Assembly (NCBI GenBank): GCA_019309115.1
Contig: JAFDGW010000004.1
Span: 30,809-94,808, forward strand
DNA from: Deltaproteobacteria bacterium
GTDB taxonomy: Bacteria; Desulfobacterota; Syntrophobacteria; Syntrophobacterales; Thermodesulforhabdaceae
Length of the DNA stretch: 64,000 nucleotides
Reading direction: 5' to 3'
The notes below the pieces were generated by a model. That model was not told the DNA's origin. It saw nothing but the letters and a program-made list of their open reading frames with translations, and did no database searches. A program made the position numbers and the translations under genes. Positions 26,831 to 36,799 of this stretch are shown in pieces (the stretch's first letter is position 1; each line of letters opens with the position of its first letter).

Positions 26831-28863
26831 GTTCCTCCCACAAACTTTAGCACCATTATGGTTATGTCATCTGCCTGAGGTGTTCCCTGAGAAAAGGTGT
26901 TTATTTCTTTTAATACCAGGTTGCACACATCTCGAGGTGAAAAATTGGCTCCTTTTGTTAATACCTCCTGTAATCTTTTGGTTCCAAAGAGTTCTTCTTC
27001 TAGATTCGTTGCTTCAGTTACGCCGTCCGTGTATAGAAAGAGAGCATCTCCAGGTTTCAGAGTGCATTGCTGGAGTTTATACGCAACGTAGGGAAATACC
27101 CCAGCTGCCATATTGGGAAATACTTCAAGCTGTGAGATTTTGTTTTCAGAAGGGGAAATTGTAAAAGGCGGATTGTGACCAGCATTGGAATAGTAAAGCT
27201 CGCCTGTAACGATATTTAACATGCCACAGAAGAGAGTTACAAAAACACATGCTTCGTTGTCTTCCGTCAAGGTTTTATTTACTCGCTGTAGTATTTTATC
27301 CGGAGTGGAAAGAGATTCTGTAGATGCCTTTATAAGAGTTCTGGTAATTGCCATAAATAACGAAGCAGGCACCCCCTTTCCTGAAACATCTCCTATGACG
27401 AAAAATAGATTATCTTTGTCTATGTAAAAGAAATCGTAGAAATCTCCGCCTACTTCACGTGCAGGCTTTAGTGTAGCATAGAGATCAATTTCCGAACGTT
27501 CCGGGATGGGTGGAAAAGTTTTTGGTAAAATACTCATTTGAATGTCGTGGGCAATTTTTAATTCGCTTTCTATACGTTCTTTTACAGCCGTGGTTTCCTT
27601 GAGATTTTGTATATATTCGTATAGAGAATTTTCCAGAAAGACAAAGGCTTCGGCAAGTCGCCCTACTTCATCTTTGTAACGTTCAGAAAACATAGCTATT
27701 TCTGATGATTCAGGTGGATGCTGGCTGAAGTCTTTTTTAAGAAGATCTCTGGCATATTTAGTGAGCTGGTTTATGGGCTTAACGATGTTATGAGTCAGAA
27801 CATAAGCGATAAGTAAAACCAGTATGAAGGTAATTAATATTACAAGCACTTGTCGTGATACCACCTTATGAACCGTCATGTATATTTCACTCTGAGGAGC
27901 ACAGGCTGCAATGTACCAGTCTAGGGCTTTAAAGTAGGAAATAAAAACTTCCATAATTTCTAATTGGTTATTTATGGGCATGGAAAAATGCAGCGAAAAT
28001 ATTTCATTGTCCTTATTCTCCATCTTTGCTTCTCTGATTTTGCTTACTAGCTTACTTTTCTGAAGATAGGAAGCTATAAGGTCCGCTGACTCTTTGTCAT
28101 TGAGCGTTGGCGGGATTATAATTTTTCCGACACTGTTTAACACCAGGAAAAAACCATTGTTTACTATTTTAATATCTTTCATAGACTTTTCCAGTTGGCT
28201 TATGACGACACGGAGACGTCTTTGAGTTTCAAGTTCTATATCTTGGATGGGAATTGCACAAGCCAGAATCCATTTTTCAATAGCGATAGGGGTAAAATAT
28301 CCTAAAATCTTCGTTGAAGAATTATTCCATGGCCATGAAAATGTTTCATAAGCTTCTCCTCTGTCAGATATTTTCTCTCTTATTGATTGTAGAAGAAGTA
28401 TTCCTTTAGTGTCCTTAACATCAGCTAAATCGCGACCAATCCACTCTTGCTTTGGATGGTATAATAGTCGTCCTTCTTCAGTGAAGATAAAAAAATATTT
28501 ACCTCTCTTCTCTTTATCCAGTTCTTGAAGCCATTCAATTATTACCTGCTTAAGCTCTTTCTCTTGTAAACCTTTGTTATATAGATTTAATATACCTTTC
28601 TGGATAATAATAGCATCATTTTTCAGACCACTTTTTCGTTTTCTCAGAGTAGTGATTTTATCTAGGAGTAAGGTGTTATATTGATTCTTAACATTGAGAC
28701 GTACAAGATATAAGATATTTCTTATAGATTTCTCCGTGCTTTTCAACAAATCCCTTTTTAATCCAGACGATGTAAATATCATTAAAAAAACAGCACTGGA
28801 AATTACAACTATTCCTATGGATACGAGCACTTTGGCCTTTATTGATCCGAACAAGTTTCCCAC
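26818..28863 (-). CDS. SpoIIE/RsbU-type PP2C phosphatase with Cache and HAMP domains
   Basis: 681 residues. A membrane helix near the N-terminus is followed by an extracytoplasmic double-Cache-like region (FFIFTEEGRLLYHPKQEWIGR), a second helix (VILITFILVLLIAYVLTH), a HAMP linker and a PP2C-like domain. The phosphatase keeps REVGGDFYD, IGDVSGKGVPASLFMA, SNAGHNPP and LYTDGVTEA. It should dephosphorylate an RsbV-like STAS protein in response to an outside signal. A STAS protein and an RsbW-like kinase are at the other end of this locus. It begins 16 bp after sctU. Confidence 0.88.
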   Translation of the reverse strand: MGNLFGSIKAKVLVSIGIVVISSAVFLMIFTSSGLKRDLLKSTEKSIRNILYLVRLNVKNQYNTLLLDKITTLRKRKSGLKNDAIIIQKGILNLYNKGLQEKELKQVIIEWLQELDKEKRGKYFFIFTEEGRLLYHPKQEWIGRDLADVKDTKGILLLQSIREKISDRGEAYETFSWPWNNSSTKILGYFTPIAIEKWILACAIPIQDIELETQRRLRVVISQLEKSMKDIKIVNNGFFLVLNSVGKIIIPPTLNDKESADLIASYLQKSKLVSKIREAKMENKDNEIFSLHFSMPINNQLEIMEVFISYFKALDWYIAACAPQSEIYMTVHKVVSRQVLVILITFILVLLIAYVLTHNIVKPINQLTKYARDLLKKDFSQHPPESSEIAMFSERYKDEVGRLAEAFVFLENSLYEYIQNLKETTAVKERIESELKIAHDIQMSILPKTFPPIPERSEIDLYATLKPAREVGGDFYDFFYIDKDNLFFVIGDVSGKGVPASLFMAITRTLIKASTESLSTPDKILQRVNKTLTEDNEACVFVTLFCGMLNIVTGELYYSNAGHNPPFTISPSENKISQLEVFPNMAAGVFPYVAYKLQQCTLKPGDALFLYTDGVTEATNLEEELFGTKRLQEVLTKGANFSPRDVCNLVLKEINTFSQGTPQADDITIMVLKFVGGTCPE

Positions 28864-28879
28864 TCCATTTTGTATTGCA

Positions 28880-29929
28880 TTATGGTTGTTGTTCTTTGAG
28901 TTTGTATACCCATTTTAGTACTTCCGCAACCGGTTCAATTAATTCAGACGGTATGTAATCATCCAGTTTCCCTTTTTCGTATAAGTCTTGCGCCAGGGGA
29001 ACGTTTGTCATAATAGGTATACCTTCCTCTTTAGCAATTTCCACTATCCTTTTTGCCAGTAAGTTTTCTCCCTTGGCCACAATCATAGGGAGCTTGGTTT
29101 TTTCTTTGTCATAATACAGAGCTATTGCCAGGCGCGTGGGATTTGTGACAACAACTGTGGACTTTCTTACATTCTCCAGCATGTTGGTTGTTAATAGTTC
29201 CTGATGAAGCTGACGTCTTTTGCTTTTTATTTGTGGATCTCCTTCCATCTCTTTGTACTCCTGTTTAACTTCTTCTTTTGTCATCATTAGGCTTTTAATA
29301 TGTTGAGATTTTTGGAAGAAATAATCGGCTACTGCTACCACAATAAAGGCAATTGATGTATATACTATTAGCTTCTTCAGTATGGTTGCAACTATCATGA
29401 GTATCGGACCGAGACCACTATAAGGCAAAATGATGAGAGCAGGCAGAGATTTTTTGAAAACTATGTAAACAAGGGTAACAAGAAATAGAATTTTTACTAC
29501 CGATTTTATAAACTCTATTAAATTTTTTTTTGAGAAAATGCGTTTAAGTGCTGACATTGGGTTTAATTTTTTAAGATCCGGCTTAATCGTTTCAAAAGCA
29601 AATAGCAGTCCAATCTGAAAAAAATTGGAGGCTACAGCCAATACGATGGTTAGAAGTAATAATGGCATAGTCAGTTTTAAAAATTGAGTTACAATCCCAT
29701 GGGTTAGAAATTTAAGGCCTTCACCAAAGGGCTGAGAAGCGGCTTTTGCACCCAATTCTATAAGATTTTTGCATCCATAAAGATAAACCTTGCAGAATAT
29801 CCACAGGAATAAAAAAATTCCTATAACATTAGCGGATGAGGTAATTTCCTTACTTTTTGCAACCTGTCCTTTTTTTCGAGCTTCCCTTAATCGTTTTGGG
29901 GTGGGTTTTTCAGTTTTTTCCCCGCTCAT
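28880..29929 (-). CDS. sctU: T3SS export apparatus switch protein SctU
   Basis: 349 residues. It has the YscU/FlhB opening GEKTEKPTPKRLREARKKGQ, four membrane helices and a cytoplasmic C-domain. The autocleavage site reads N-P-T-R instead of the usual N-P-T-H (VVTNPTRLAIAL). The protein controls the switch from needle to effector export. It overlaps sctT by four bases, the last of a run of such overlaps from sctQ to sctU. Identity is certain; cleavage efficiency with Arg is unknown. Confidence 0.95.
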   Translation of the reverse strand: MSGEKTEKPTPKRLREARKKGQVAKSKEITSSANVIGIFLFLWIFCKVYLYGCKNLIELGAKAASQPFGEGLKFLTHGIVTQFLKLTMPLLLLTIVLAVASNFFQIGLLFAFETIKPDLKKLNPMSALKRIFSKKNLIEFIKSVVKILFLVTLVYIVFKKSLPALIILPYSGLGPILMIVATILKKLIVYTSIAFIVVAVADYFFQKSQHIKSLMMTKEEVKQEYKEMEGDPQIKSKRRQLHQELLTTNMLENVRKSTVVVTNPTRLAIALYYDKEKTKLPMIVAKGENLLAKRIVEIAKEEGIPIMTNVPLAQDLYEKGKLDDYIPSELIEPVAEVLKWVYKLKEQQP

Positions 29930-30714
29930 TTTATTACTCCACTCAGTTCCTTTATGATTTCATCTATTCCTGCAAAATGAGGCCTGTAATAGTAAGCTAT
30001 TACCGCTATATAGGCCACTAACAAAAAACTACTTATACCGCTCTTTATTGGCATGGATAGGAAAAATACATTTAATTGTGGCACAAATCTATTTATGAGC
30101 CCCAGTGATAGATCTACCAGAAAAATGGTAATAAGAAAGGGAGCAGCAAGCAGAAAACCTGTTTTCATTAGTAAATCTGCCTGATTGAGAAAGAATATAA
30201 ATAACTTACCCTCTATCTTTGGAACGTACTCAAATACGGGCCAGAATTGATAACTTGCGAATATACCTTCAAGAAATACAAGGAATCCTCCGCTTGCAAA
30301 GAAAAGCACTGTTAATAGTTGAAGAAAAAGCACTCCCATGGGAGATGTACTATGACCATATAATGGATCAAATACGCTTGCCATTCCTGCACCTCGCTGG
30401 TTGTCTATAAGAAATCCGGTTATTTCTATAGACCAGAATAAAATTCCCACAACAAACCCCATTATGAGCCCAACAAATATTTCTTTACCCAACAAAATCA
30501 GCCCCTGAAGAATGGTCAACTTGTCTGGGGCAGTAATAGACACAAAAGGATATACAGTGGTTAAAACAATTGACATCACTATGGCATTCCTGACGTAATG
30601 AGGAATTATCTTACCCCCTATAAATGGTACAATATTGAAACATGTTATTAAGCGAGCAGAAGATATGCCGAGAATGGCAAGGCTTTTCGTTAGGTTGCTT
30701 ACTTGGATAATCAT
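29926..30714 (-). CDS. sctT: T3SS export apparatus protein SctT
   Basis: 262-residue membrane protein of the YscT/FliR family. It shows the typical SARLITCFNIVPF start, GFLIDNQRGAGMASVFDPL in the middle, and an N-Q-F-like segment NRFVPQLNVFFLSMPIK near the C-terminus. With SctR and SctS it forms the export gate core in the inner membrane. Start and stop overlap its neighbours by four bases each. Confidence 0.95.
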   Translation of the reverse strand: MIIQVSNLTKSLAILGISSARLITCFNIVPFIGGKIIPHYVRNAIVMSIVLTTVYPFVSITAPDKLTILQGLILLGKEIFVGLIMGFVVGILFWSIEITGFLIDNQRGAGMASVFDPLYGHSTSPMGVLFLQLLTVLFFASGGFLVFLEGIFASYQFWPVFEYVPKIEGKLFIFFLNQADLLMKTGFLLAAPFLITIFLVDLSLGLINRFVPQLNVFFLSMPIKSGISSFLLVAYIAVIAYYYRPHFAGIDEIIKELSGVIK

Positions 30715-31001
30715 TTTCCAACCGTTGGTAATAAATCAAAAAGACGGTTAGAGAATGTAAGAATTTCCGCGCCTAACCATCTTGCAGATAAAAGGACTAC
30801 AGCAATAACGGCAATGAGTTTTATAGCAAATGACAGGGTTTGTTCCTGAATCTGCGTTAAAGCCTGGATTAAACTAACTAGCAAACCAATGAAGGATGCC
30901 GCAATGATTGCCGGCAGAGATAACAGTAAGACCAATATTAAGGCGCTTCTTGTAAATTCAAGTATCGACGGTTCTGTCACTTTTCTAATTACCCATTTCA
31001 A
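30711..31001 (-). CDS. sctS: T3SS export apparatus protein SctS
   Basis: 96 residues with two membrane hairpin helices; the FliQ/YscS signature is seen in SLPAIIAASFIGLLVSLIQA followed by TQIQEQTLSFAIKL. It is a gate core component. The gene is four-base coupled to sctR and sctT. Confidence 0.93.
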   Translation of the reverse strand: MKWVIRKVTEPSILEFTRSALILVLLLSLPAIIAASFIGLLVSLIQALTQIQEQTLSFAIKLIAVIAVVLLSARWLGAEILTFSNRLFDLLPTVGK

Positions 31002-31654
31002 TAATAGGTTAAAACGAGTCCATGAGTTAACTTTGTCCAGCCGTCCAGTAATACAAAAAGCAACAGCTTGAAAGGTAAAGATATAGTCATGGGTGATACC
31101 ATCATCATTCCCATTGCCATAAGTATGTTTGAAATTACAAGATCGATTACAATAAAGGGAAGATATAGAAGAAAACCTATCTGAAAGGCCGATGTAAGCT
31201 CACTCACGGCAAAGGACGGAACAAGTACCAATAAATCGTCTTTCCTGAGGTTTCTTGCTCGTTCTTTGGGCCATAACTTTTGTGCGGATCTCAGGAAAAA
31301 ACTTCTTTCCCTTTTACTGCAGTGTTTGATTAGGAATTTTTTGAGAGGCTCTTTAGCTTCCTGAGAGATTTTCTTTAGTGTTTCCACATTTTTTTCTTTT
31401 GTATCAATATGATGAATTCTATCCAGCATATCGTACCCTACGGGGGCCATAATGTAGATACTTAAGATAACAGCAAGCCCGTTTATGACCATATTTGGTG
31501 GAATTTGCTGAATTCCTAGAGCATTTCTTATAAGAGAAAACACTACCACCAGCTTTACGTAAGATGTAACCATTACCACCACAAAGGGAGCAAGAGATAA
31601 GCCAGCCAGTAAAGCTATAAGAAAAAAGGGGTCAGGCAGATTAACCTGCGTCAT
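30998..31654 (-). CDS. sctR: T3SS export apparatus protein SctR
   Basis: 218 residues of the YscR/FliP family: TSYVKLVVVFSLIRNALGIQQIPPN, SELTSAFQIGFLLYLPFIVIDLVI and the C-terminal PFKLLLFVLLDGW. It has four membrane helices with a periplasmic middle part of about 70 residues. It nucleates the export gate. Its ATG overlaps the sctQ stop by four bases. Confidence 0.95.
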   Translation of the reverse strand: MTQVNLPDPFFLIALLAGLSLAPFVVVMVTSYVKLVVVFSLIRNALGIQQIPPNMVINGLAVILSIYIMAPVGYDMLDRIHHIDTKEKNVETLKKISQEAKEPLKKFLIKHCSKRERSFFLRSAQKLWPKERARNLRKDDLLVLVPSFAVSELTSAFQIGFLLYLPFIVIDLVISNILMAMGMMMVSPMTISLPFKLLLFVLLDGWTKLTHGLVLTYY

Positions 31655-31953
31655 GAGTTCACCAACTCCAGTATTCGAACCCCAATTCGATCATTTATTT
31701 GTACAAGCTCTCCATACCCTACTTTCCTTCCATTCACACGAATAGTTACATTTTTATCAACGGGAGTATCCAATTCAAAGGTGTAACCTGGTTTAATGTC
31801 CTGTAATTGCGACAATAAAATCTTTTTATGACCAACTTCAAAAAGAAGTGTTAATTCAATATCCTCAGCGTCAATTATAGTGTCTTCCTCTGTATCTTCT
31901 ATAGTATCCACGTCATCTGAGTTTTCCATTACTTCTCGTTCTTCTTCCGTCAT
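31651..31953 (-). CDS. SctQ-C, predicted internal translation product
   Basis: Inside sctQ, a perfect AAGGAG at 31960-31965 lies six bases before an in-frame ATG at 31951-31953. Translation from there would give a 100-residue protein holding only the acidic linker and C-terminal SPOA domain. YscQ, Spa33 and SsaQ are known to make such short forms that join the full protein in the ring. Here the product is predicted from the ribosome site alone. Confidence 0.65.
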   Translation of the reverse strand: MTEEEREVMENSDDVDTIEDTEEDTIIDAEDIELTLLFEVGHKKILLSQLQDIKPGYTFELDTPVDKNVTIRVNGRKVGYGELVQINDRIGVRILELVNS

Positions 31954-32712
31954 TTCCGTCTCCTTTTTACCAATTATCGTAATAGCGGTGTTATCGATGT
32001 CAGCCCATATCATATTGTTCGATAAAACCACAAGAACTCTTTTTTCTTCTAGAGGATAGTATGTATCCATAAGAATTATATCATTAGCTTTCAGATTGGT
32101 AACCTGCTCAGCGCTTATAGTTGTCGTCCCTATGACAATAGATAAATAGATTGGAACCGAATTTAAGTAACTCATTTGTGTTTTGTTTATATTACCACGA
32201 TATAGAAGTTCGCTTAGAAATTCAAAAGTATCTGTATTTAAATATCCTATTCCCCTTACTATTTCCTCATTATTATTTCCAGCAATATGGAAGGGAATAG
32301 CTACGTCATATTCACCATGTGATATTTCCGTTTCAGAAAGTTCCTTGAGCTCAACAGATAGCTCCGCGCATTCTTCTAGCATTTTTAGTAAATCTTCAAC
32401 AAAGCTTTCAACTACAGCATTGTATATGGCTTTGGGAATTTCCTCTAATGGGAAATCGTTACCGAAGATTCTATAGATGCTATTTTTTATTTCGGAATGA
32501 CTCAGATCGAAATTAACATAGAAACTATGATTATCGATTGATACTTCTATCCAGTAATTAAACGTTCTTTGATATTTATTTATAGGAAAGAATAGCTGGC
32601 AATCCCTATCGGCCAGTTCGAAGTGAAGATCACCATTTAAACGATACACCTTGTTCAAGATCTTTACTTCTTCTGATGAAATGGACTGCAATTTTAGCTT
32701 TTCGCTATTCAT
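31651..32712 (-). CDS. sctQ: T3SS cytoplasmic ring (sorting platform) protein SctQ
   Basis: 353 residues. The C-terminal ~75 residues are a SPOA domain (LTLLFEVGHKKILLSQL, LDTPVDKNVTIRVNGRKV, GVRILELVN), as in YscQ/FliN. A second SPOA-like part is in the middle. An acidic linker (MTEEEREVMENSDDVDTIED) joins them, and it carries an internal ribosome site. It binds SctK and SctL to form the pods of the sorting platform. Confidence 0.9.
   Translation of the reverse strand: MNSEKLKLQSISSEEVKILNKVYRLNGDLHFELADRDCQLFFPINKYQRTFNYWIEVSIDNHSFYVNFDLSHSEIKNSIYRIFGNDFPLEEIPKAIYNAVVESFVEDLLKMLEECAELSVELKELSETEISHGEYDVAIPFHIAGNNNEEIVRGIGYLNTDTFEFLSELLYRGNINKTQMSYLNSVPIYLSIVIGTTTISAEQVTNLKANDIILMDTYYPLEEKRVLVVLSNNMIWADIDNTAITIIGKKETEMTEEEREVMENSDDVDTIEDTEEDTIIDAEDIELTLLFEVGHKKILLSQLQDIKPGYTFELDTPVDKNVTIRVNGRKVGYGELVQINDRIGVRILELVNS
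31954..31966 (-). promoter_or_regulatory. Internal ribosome binding site in sctQ
   Basis: The bases AAAGGAG (31960-31966) followed by a six-base spacer precede the internal ATG. This is a stronger site than that of the full-length sctQ start, which has none obvious. Confidence 0.65.
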
Positions 32713-32732
32713 TGGTCAGAGCAAATTGCTGT

Positions 32733-33548
32733 TTAGTCTATATTTTCCTTTTCTTCCCATACAAACCGACGTTGTCTTGATCGTCCGTCTTGCTGTTCTC
32801 CGCTACCTGAAAACTGCAATTGTACATTTACCTGAGCACCAAGGCGGTCCTCAAGAACTGTTCTAAGAGAATCAGTATGAGGAGACAGAAATCTGAACGA
32901 ATCTTCGGATTTGGTTATGAACTCTACAGAAATACCATCTGATTCCTTCCGAATCCTGATTTCAGTTTCAGGCAAAAAGGATTCTTTCAATACGATTCTT
33001 ACCTCATCTTTGTTTGAAAATTCCGGATTACTTACAAGTATCTGATTTGCTATCTCATACACCTCGTCTGGAATAGTCGCTTTGCTGATTTTTATTCTAT
33101 CAACGGAGTCCATATTTGGTGATGCCGATTGCTGAGGTAATAAGATGTTGAATTGAGACATTTTTTGAAGTTCTGTATCAATTTCTATCTCGCTTTCTTT
33201 TTGTCTAGGTTCGTTTGGTTCAATTTTCTGAGTCTCTTCGGAAACTTCTTGTATATTAGAATCTTCCCGAGAAGTTCCTTTTTGATTATAAAGCGCTATT
33301 TCTTGAGATGACACGGAAAGTTTACCGTCTTTCTGACCTTTTAATTTATCAGTTTTTATGAATACGAAATTTCTTCCTTGCTCATTTACTGCTTTTTTCT
33401 TGGGAGAGTGGTCAGTTTGCTTAAACAACAAGGAATGTAAGGTTTTTACGTCCTCTTCACTTACTTCGTCTTTGTTGGTGTTTTTCTCATCTGTGGTGAG
33501 TTTTGGTGATTCTGGATATGTATCCGTAGGTTTTTTATAAATTTTCAT
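32733..33548 (-). CDS. sctP: T3SS needle-length / substrate-switch protein SctP
   Basis: 271 residues. The first ~150 are hydrophilic and low in hydrophobic residues, as in ruler regions. The C-terminal ~100 residues resemble the T3S4/FliK-C domain (VRIVLKESFLPETEIRIRKE, FRFLSPHTDSLRTVLEDRLG). The position between sctO and sctQ fits. A short ruler would predict a short needle. It overlaps the end of sctO by 14 bases. Confidence 0.8.
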   Translation of the reverse strand: MKIYKKPTDTYPESPKLTTDEKNTNKDEVSEEDVKTLHSLLFKQTDHSPKKKAVNEQGRNFVFIKTDKLKGQKDGKLSVSSQEIALYNQKGTSREDSNIQEVSEETQKIEPNEPRQKESEIEIDTELQKMSQFNILLPQQSASPNMDSVDRIKISKATIPDEVYEIANQILVSNPEFSNKDEVRIVLKESFLPETEIRIRKESDGISVEFITKSEDSFRFLSPHTDSLRTVLEDRLGAQVNVQLQFSGSGEQQDGRSRQRRFVWEEKENID

Positions 33549-34062
33549 TTTCCTCTAGCTCCCATTCATATTCTTCCTTTTCTTCTTCCCATTCAGAGGC
33601 GGCCATGGATTTGAAATCCTCCATTTCTATATCGGCTATTCTTTCTGCTTCTCGCAAGGCTTCTTCCATCCAGATGGATTTATGTTCTTCAACTTTATCG
33701 ATATCTTTTGTAATTTGCTTGTAATCTTCTTTTGCTTTTTGATATGCCTGCTCCGCTTCTCGCATAGCTTTTTTTGCGTCTTCTACCTGTTTTGCTTTCA
33801 GCATTTCTTCTTCTCGGAGAAGTGTTATCTGAAGGCGTAGATTGTCTAGATCATCCAGCGACATAAGCTTACCCTTTGCCTCTTCGTATATCCGATCCTC
33901 CTCTTTCAACCGCCACTTTTTAAATTCCTCCAGCTCCTGCTGTTTTTGCTCAACAAAGCGAATTGCTGCTTCCAGTGCCTGCTTTTTCTTTAAAAGTTCT
34001 GTCTGTGCCCGCTCTTCTCGAATTTTTCGTATCTTGAGCAGATCTTCCAGTACATACTTCAT
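33535..34062 (-). CDS. sctO: T3SS stalk protein SctO
   Basis: About 175 residues, almost all charged coiled coil (KIRKIREERAQTELLKKKQA and onward), like YscO/FliJ, which fits in the centre of the ATPase hexamer. The ATG at 34062 is preferred over a TTG at 34080, since MKYVLEDLLKIRKIR is the usual family start and it directly follows the sctN stop. The acidic C-terminus (EWEEEKEEYEWELEENE) is notable. Confidence 0.85.
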   Translation of the reverse strand: MKYVLEDLLKIRKIREERAQTELLKKKQALEAAIRFVEQKQQELEEFKKWRLKEEDRIYEEAKGKLMSLDDLDNLRLQITLLREEEMLKAKQVEDAKKAMREAEQAYQKAKEDYKQITKDIDKVEEHKSIWMEEALREAERIADIEMEDFKSMAASEWEEEKEEYEWELEENENL

Positions 34063-34063
34063 C

Positions 34064-35386
34064 TCATGATACAAGCTCAATTAGTTGATTTATTGTATCT
34101 TCAAAGGAAAATTTTTCATCTACACCCTGCCTTAGAAAGGCATTCATACGATCTATTTTTTCAAGAGCTTCGTCAGTAAGCGGATCGGAACCCTTTTGAT
34201 ATTCGCCTATTCTAACCAGCAGCTCCACTTCTCTATATTTTGCCAACAGTTCCCTGAAACGCCCTGCTGCCTTTTTATGTTCAGGAGTAACAATAGCATT
34301 CATAACTCGACTGGCACTTGCTAGAACATCTATAGCAGGATAATGGTTGGCTGCTGCTAATTTTCGGCTTATAACTATATGTCCGTCTAGAATTGACCTG
34401 GTTTCGTCAGCTACCGGTTCATTCATATCATCGCCTTCGACCAAAACTGTATATAGTGCAGTTATGGAGCCTTTATCTGAAAGACCTGCCCGTTCCATTA
34501 GCTTCGGAAGAGTGGAAAAAACAGAAGGAGGATAACCTCTCCTTGTGGGAGGTTCTCCAGCAGCAAGACCTATTTCCCTCTGTGCTCGGGCAAATCGCGT
34601 TACTGAATCCATCAGCAGAAGAACCCGTTTTCCTTGATCTCTGAAATATTCAGCTATGGCTGTGGCCACATAGGCTGCCTTCAAACGTTCCATTGCAGGC
34701 CTATCAGAAGTGGACACAACAACAACGGATCTTTTCAAGCCTTCTTCACCCAGATCCTTCTCTATAAATTCCCTGACTTCTCGACCTCGTTCTCCTATCA
34801 GGGCTAAAACAGTTACATCAACTTCTGCTCCCTTGGCGAGCATTGCAAGGAGGGTACTTTTTCCTCCACCGGCTGCAGCAAATATTCCCATACGTTGTCC
34901 TATGCCGCAGGTAAGAAGCCCGTCAAGAACCTTAATTCCGAGAGGTAATGGTTTGGAAATCATTTTGCGCTTGAGTGGATTTGGTGGATCTGCGTATACT
35001 GGATAATAAGTTTCAGGCTCGAGCGGTCCATTCTCATCTTCATCAATGGGACGACCACAGCCATCGAGAACACGACCAAAAAGAGAAGGGCCTACTGGGA
35101 CCATGAGAGATTTACCCGTGGGGATGACCTCAGTATGAGGAGACAAGCCCTGTATATCCCCAAGAGGGGTAAGAAGAGCCATTTGCTTTGAGAATCCAAC
35201 TACTTCTGCCTGTACTTCCCATCCATCTGATGAGTCTCTCAGTATGCATACCTCCCCTATTTTTACCCCTGGGGCCACGGCTTTTATAATTGTCCCCACT
35301 ACCTGAATAACTCTACCTCTTGCCTGTACGGTCTGGACTTCTGAAAGCGCCTGTTGAAATATTGTGGTAACGTCTAATGTATTCAT
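34064..35386 (-). CDS. sctN: T3SS ATPase SctN
   Basis: 440 residues. Walker A is [11 protein letters not shown] and Walker B is [40 protein letters not shown] is the T3SS/flagellar ATPase signature. It unfolds substrates and strips chaperones at the export gate. The start overlaps the sctL stop by four bases. Confidence 0.96.
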   Translation of the reverse strand: MNTLDVTTIFQQALSEVQTVQARGRVIQVVGTIIKAVAPGVKIGEVCILRDSSDGWEVQAEVVGFSKQMALLTPLGDIQGLSPHTEVIPTGKSLMVPVGPSLFGRVLDGCGRPIDEDENGPLEPETYYPVYADPPNPLKRKMISKPLPLGIKVLDGLLTCGIGQRMGIFAAAGGGKSTLLAMLAKGAEVDVTVLALIGERGREVREFIEKDLGEEGLKRSVVVVSTSDRPAMERLKAAYVATAIAEYFRDQGKRVLLLMDSVTRFARAQREIGLAAGEPPTRRGYPPSVFSTLPKLMERAGLSDKGSITALYTVLVEGDDMNEPVADETRSILDGHIVISRKLAAANHYPAIDVLASASRVMNAIVTPEHKKAAGRFRELLAKYREVELLVRIGEYQKGSDPLTDEALEKIDRMNAFLRQGVDEKFSFEDTINQLIELVS

Positions 35387-36006
35387 GGTGACCTCTTGAT
35401 CGTTCTTTGTAAGGCATTCTCAATTGCTTTTAATTGCACATCAACACTAGCGTCAATAATTCCCATCTCACTTTCCAGAACGCAGCTATTTTTCCTAAGC
35501 CGGCTATCTGCAACTACTTCCACAAAACCTATACTGGGAAAATTTCCCATTATTTCATTAAGTCTGGATCGCACCGTTTCAAGATCCTCAGGTGCTACCT
35601 TTAAAACGACCTGTTTTTGATTTCTAACCATGGTAAGAGCGTTTTTTACAACTCTGGTGACAACTTCTTTATCGTCCATCTCTCCTATTATTTTCTTTAT
35701 AGCTCCTATGACCAACGAACACATGGTTTCTTCAGCAGAAGCCAGATAATCAACGGTTTTATGAACAGTTTCCAGCATCTTTTCAGCTATCTTTCTTTGA
35801 CCTTCTCTTAGCCCATCTTCATAGCCCTTGCGTTTTTCCTCTTCATATGCTGCTTTTGCTGCTTCCAGAATGTTTTCAGCCTCTTTGCGTGCCTCTTCAA
35901 TGAGTTTCTCTGCTTCTGCTACCTTTGAGTATTCTTCTGCTTTTATAATTTTTGTGTCAGGGTGAATGTCTATAAAAGTGTTTTTTAAAATAATAAATTT
36001 GCCCAT
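35383..36006 (-). CDS. sctL: T3SS ATPase stator SctL
   Basis: 207 residues. An N-terminal helical part with [19 protein letters not shown] and [10 protein letters not shown] precedes a compact C-domain ([39 protein letters not shown]), the YscL/FliH layout. It links SctN to the SctK/SctQ pods. ATG 36006 follows GAGG; a TTG at 36012 is also possible. It overlaps sctK by 22 bases. Confidence 0.9.
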   Translation of the reverse strand: MGKFIILKNTFIDIHPDTKIIKAEEYSKVAEAEKLIEEARKEAENILEAAKAAYEEEKRKGYEDGLREGQRKIAEKMLETVHKTVDYLASAEETMCSLVIGAIKKIIGEMDDKEVVTRVVKNALTMVRNQKQVVLKVAPEDLETVRSRLNEIMGNFPSIGFVEVVADSRLRKNSCVLESEMGIIDASVDVQLKAIENALQRTIKRSP

Positions 36007-36701
36007 CTGCAACCAACCTCATGTAATAATACACGCCTGAGAAAGTGTTTGAGAGAATCAGTAGGAGCATCTAAAGCATGAACTGCTTCCCATTCCTTTT
36101 CAAAGTAAACAGGCAATTTTAGAAAAAATTTTTTTAAGACCGCTGGAGACATATCCGCAAATAAAGTTTTCAAACAGGCTACTCCAGCTTTTGTAATTTC
36201 CTGCTCCAGATTCATGTTGTCGTTCATTTTTAGTTCCACTAACGGAACAGAGCTACCCAGAATAAAAGGCGCTTTTCTCAAGGAGAAATTATATCCTCGC
36301 TCACCAATAGCTCCTCTAATTCGTAAAATGCTATCCCTATCCACCATACTGTTTATGTTCTTAAAAGCGCGGGCAAGTCCGGAAAAGAGCAATAAGTCCA
36401 TAACCTCCTGCGCGGGTAGCAGTGCAAATCGATGTTCCAGTTTTTCAAAGTCGTAAAAATTTGCGTCTTCATCGTTAGTGCTAATTTTTGAAGCGAGTTG
36501 TTTTGAAAAATAACGAGCGCAACCTCGATGCACTTTTAACGAATCCCACATTTCCGAGGGTACATCTGGAAACAGCTTAGAAAGCCAACTGGAATGCGCA
36601 TAATAAAGAAAGCACGTGTTGAATTCATAAATAACTCTCAGGAGTTCACTCTTTTCCCTGTACAGTTTCAGGAGAAAAGGAGAACTCAGAAATCCACTCA
36701 T
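35985..36701 (-). CDS. sctK: T3SS sorting platform adaptor SctK
   Basis: 238 residues. The call rests on position (directly before sctL) and YscK-like features: an N-terminal LYREKSELLRVIYEFN stretch, HSSWLSKLFP, then a LLPAQEVMDLLLFSGLA region. SctK joins the SctD ring to SctQ. Divergence in this family is high, so the evidence is weaker than for its neighbours. Confidence 0.75.
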   Translation of the reverse strand: MSGFLSSPFLLKLYREKSELLRVIYEFNTCFLYYAHSSWLSKLFPDVPSEMWDSLKVHRGCARYFSKQLASKISTNDEDANFYDFEKLEHRFALLPAQEVMDLLLFSGLARAFKNINSMVDRDSILRIRGAIGERGYNFSLRKAPFILGSSVPLVELKMNDNMNLEQEITKAGVACLKTLFADMSPAVLKKFFLKLPVYFEKEWEAVHALDAPTDSLKHFLRRVLLHEVGCRWANLLF

Positions 36702-36799
36702 CAGCTTTCGCCGTTCTTTTTAAAAAAGCTACAATCATATCGTTGTGTTTAATTAAGTCATAAAGATCTTTTTGTGTTCCTTTCTTATGATATTTTTCT

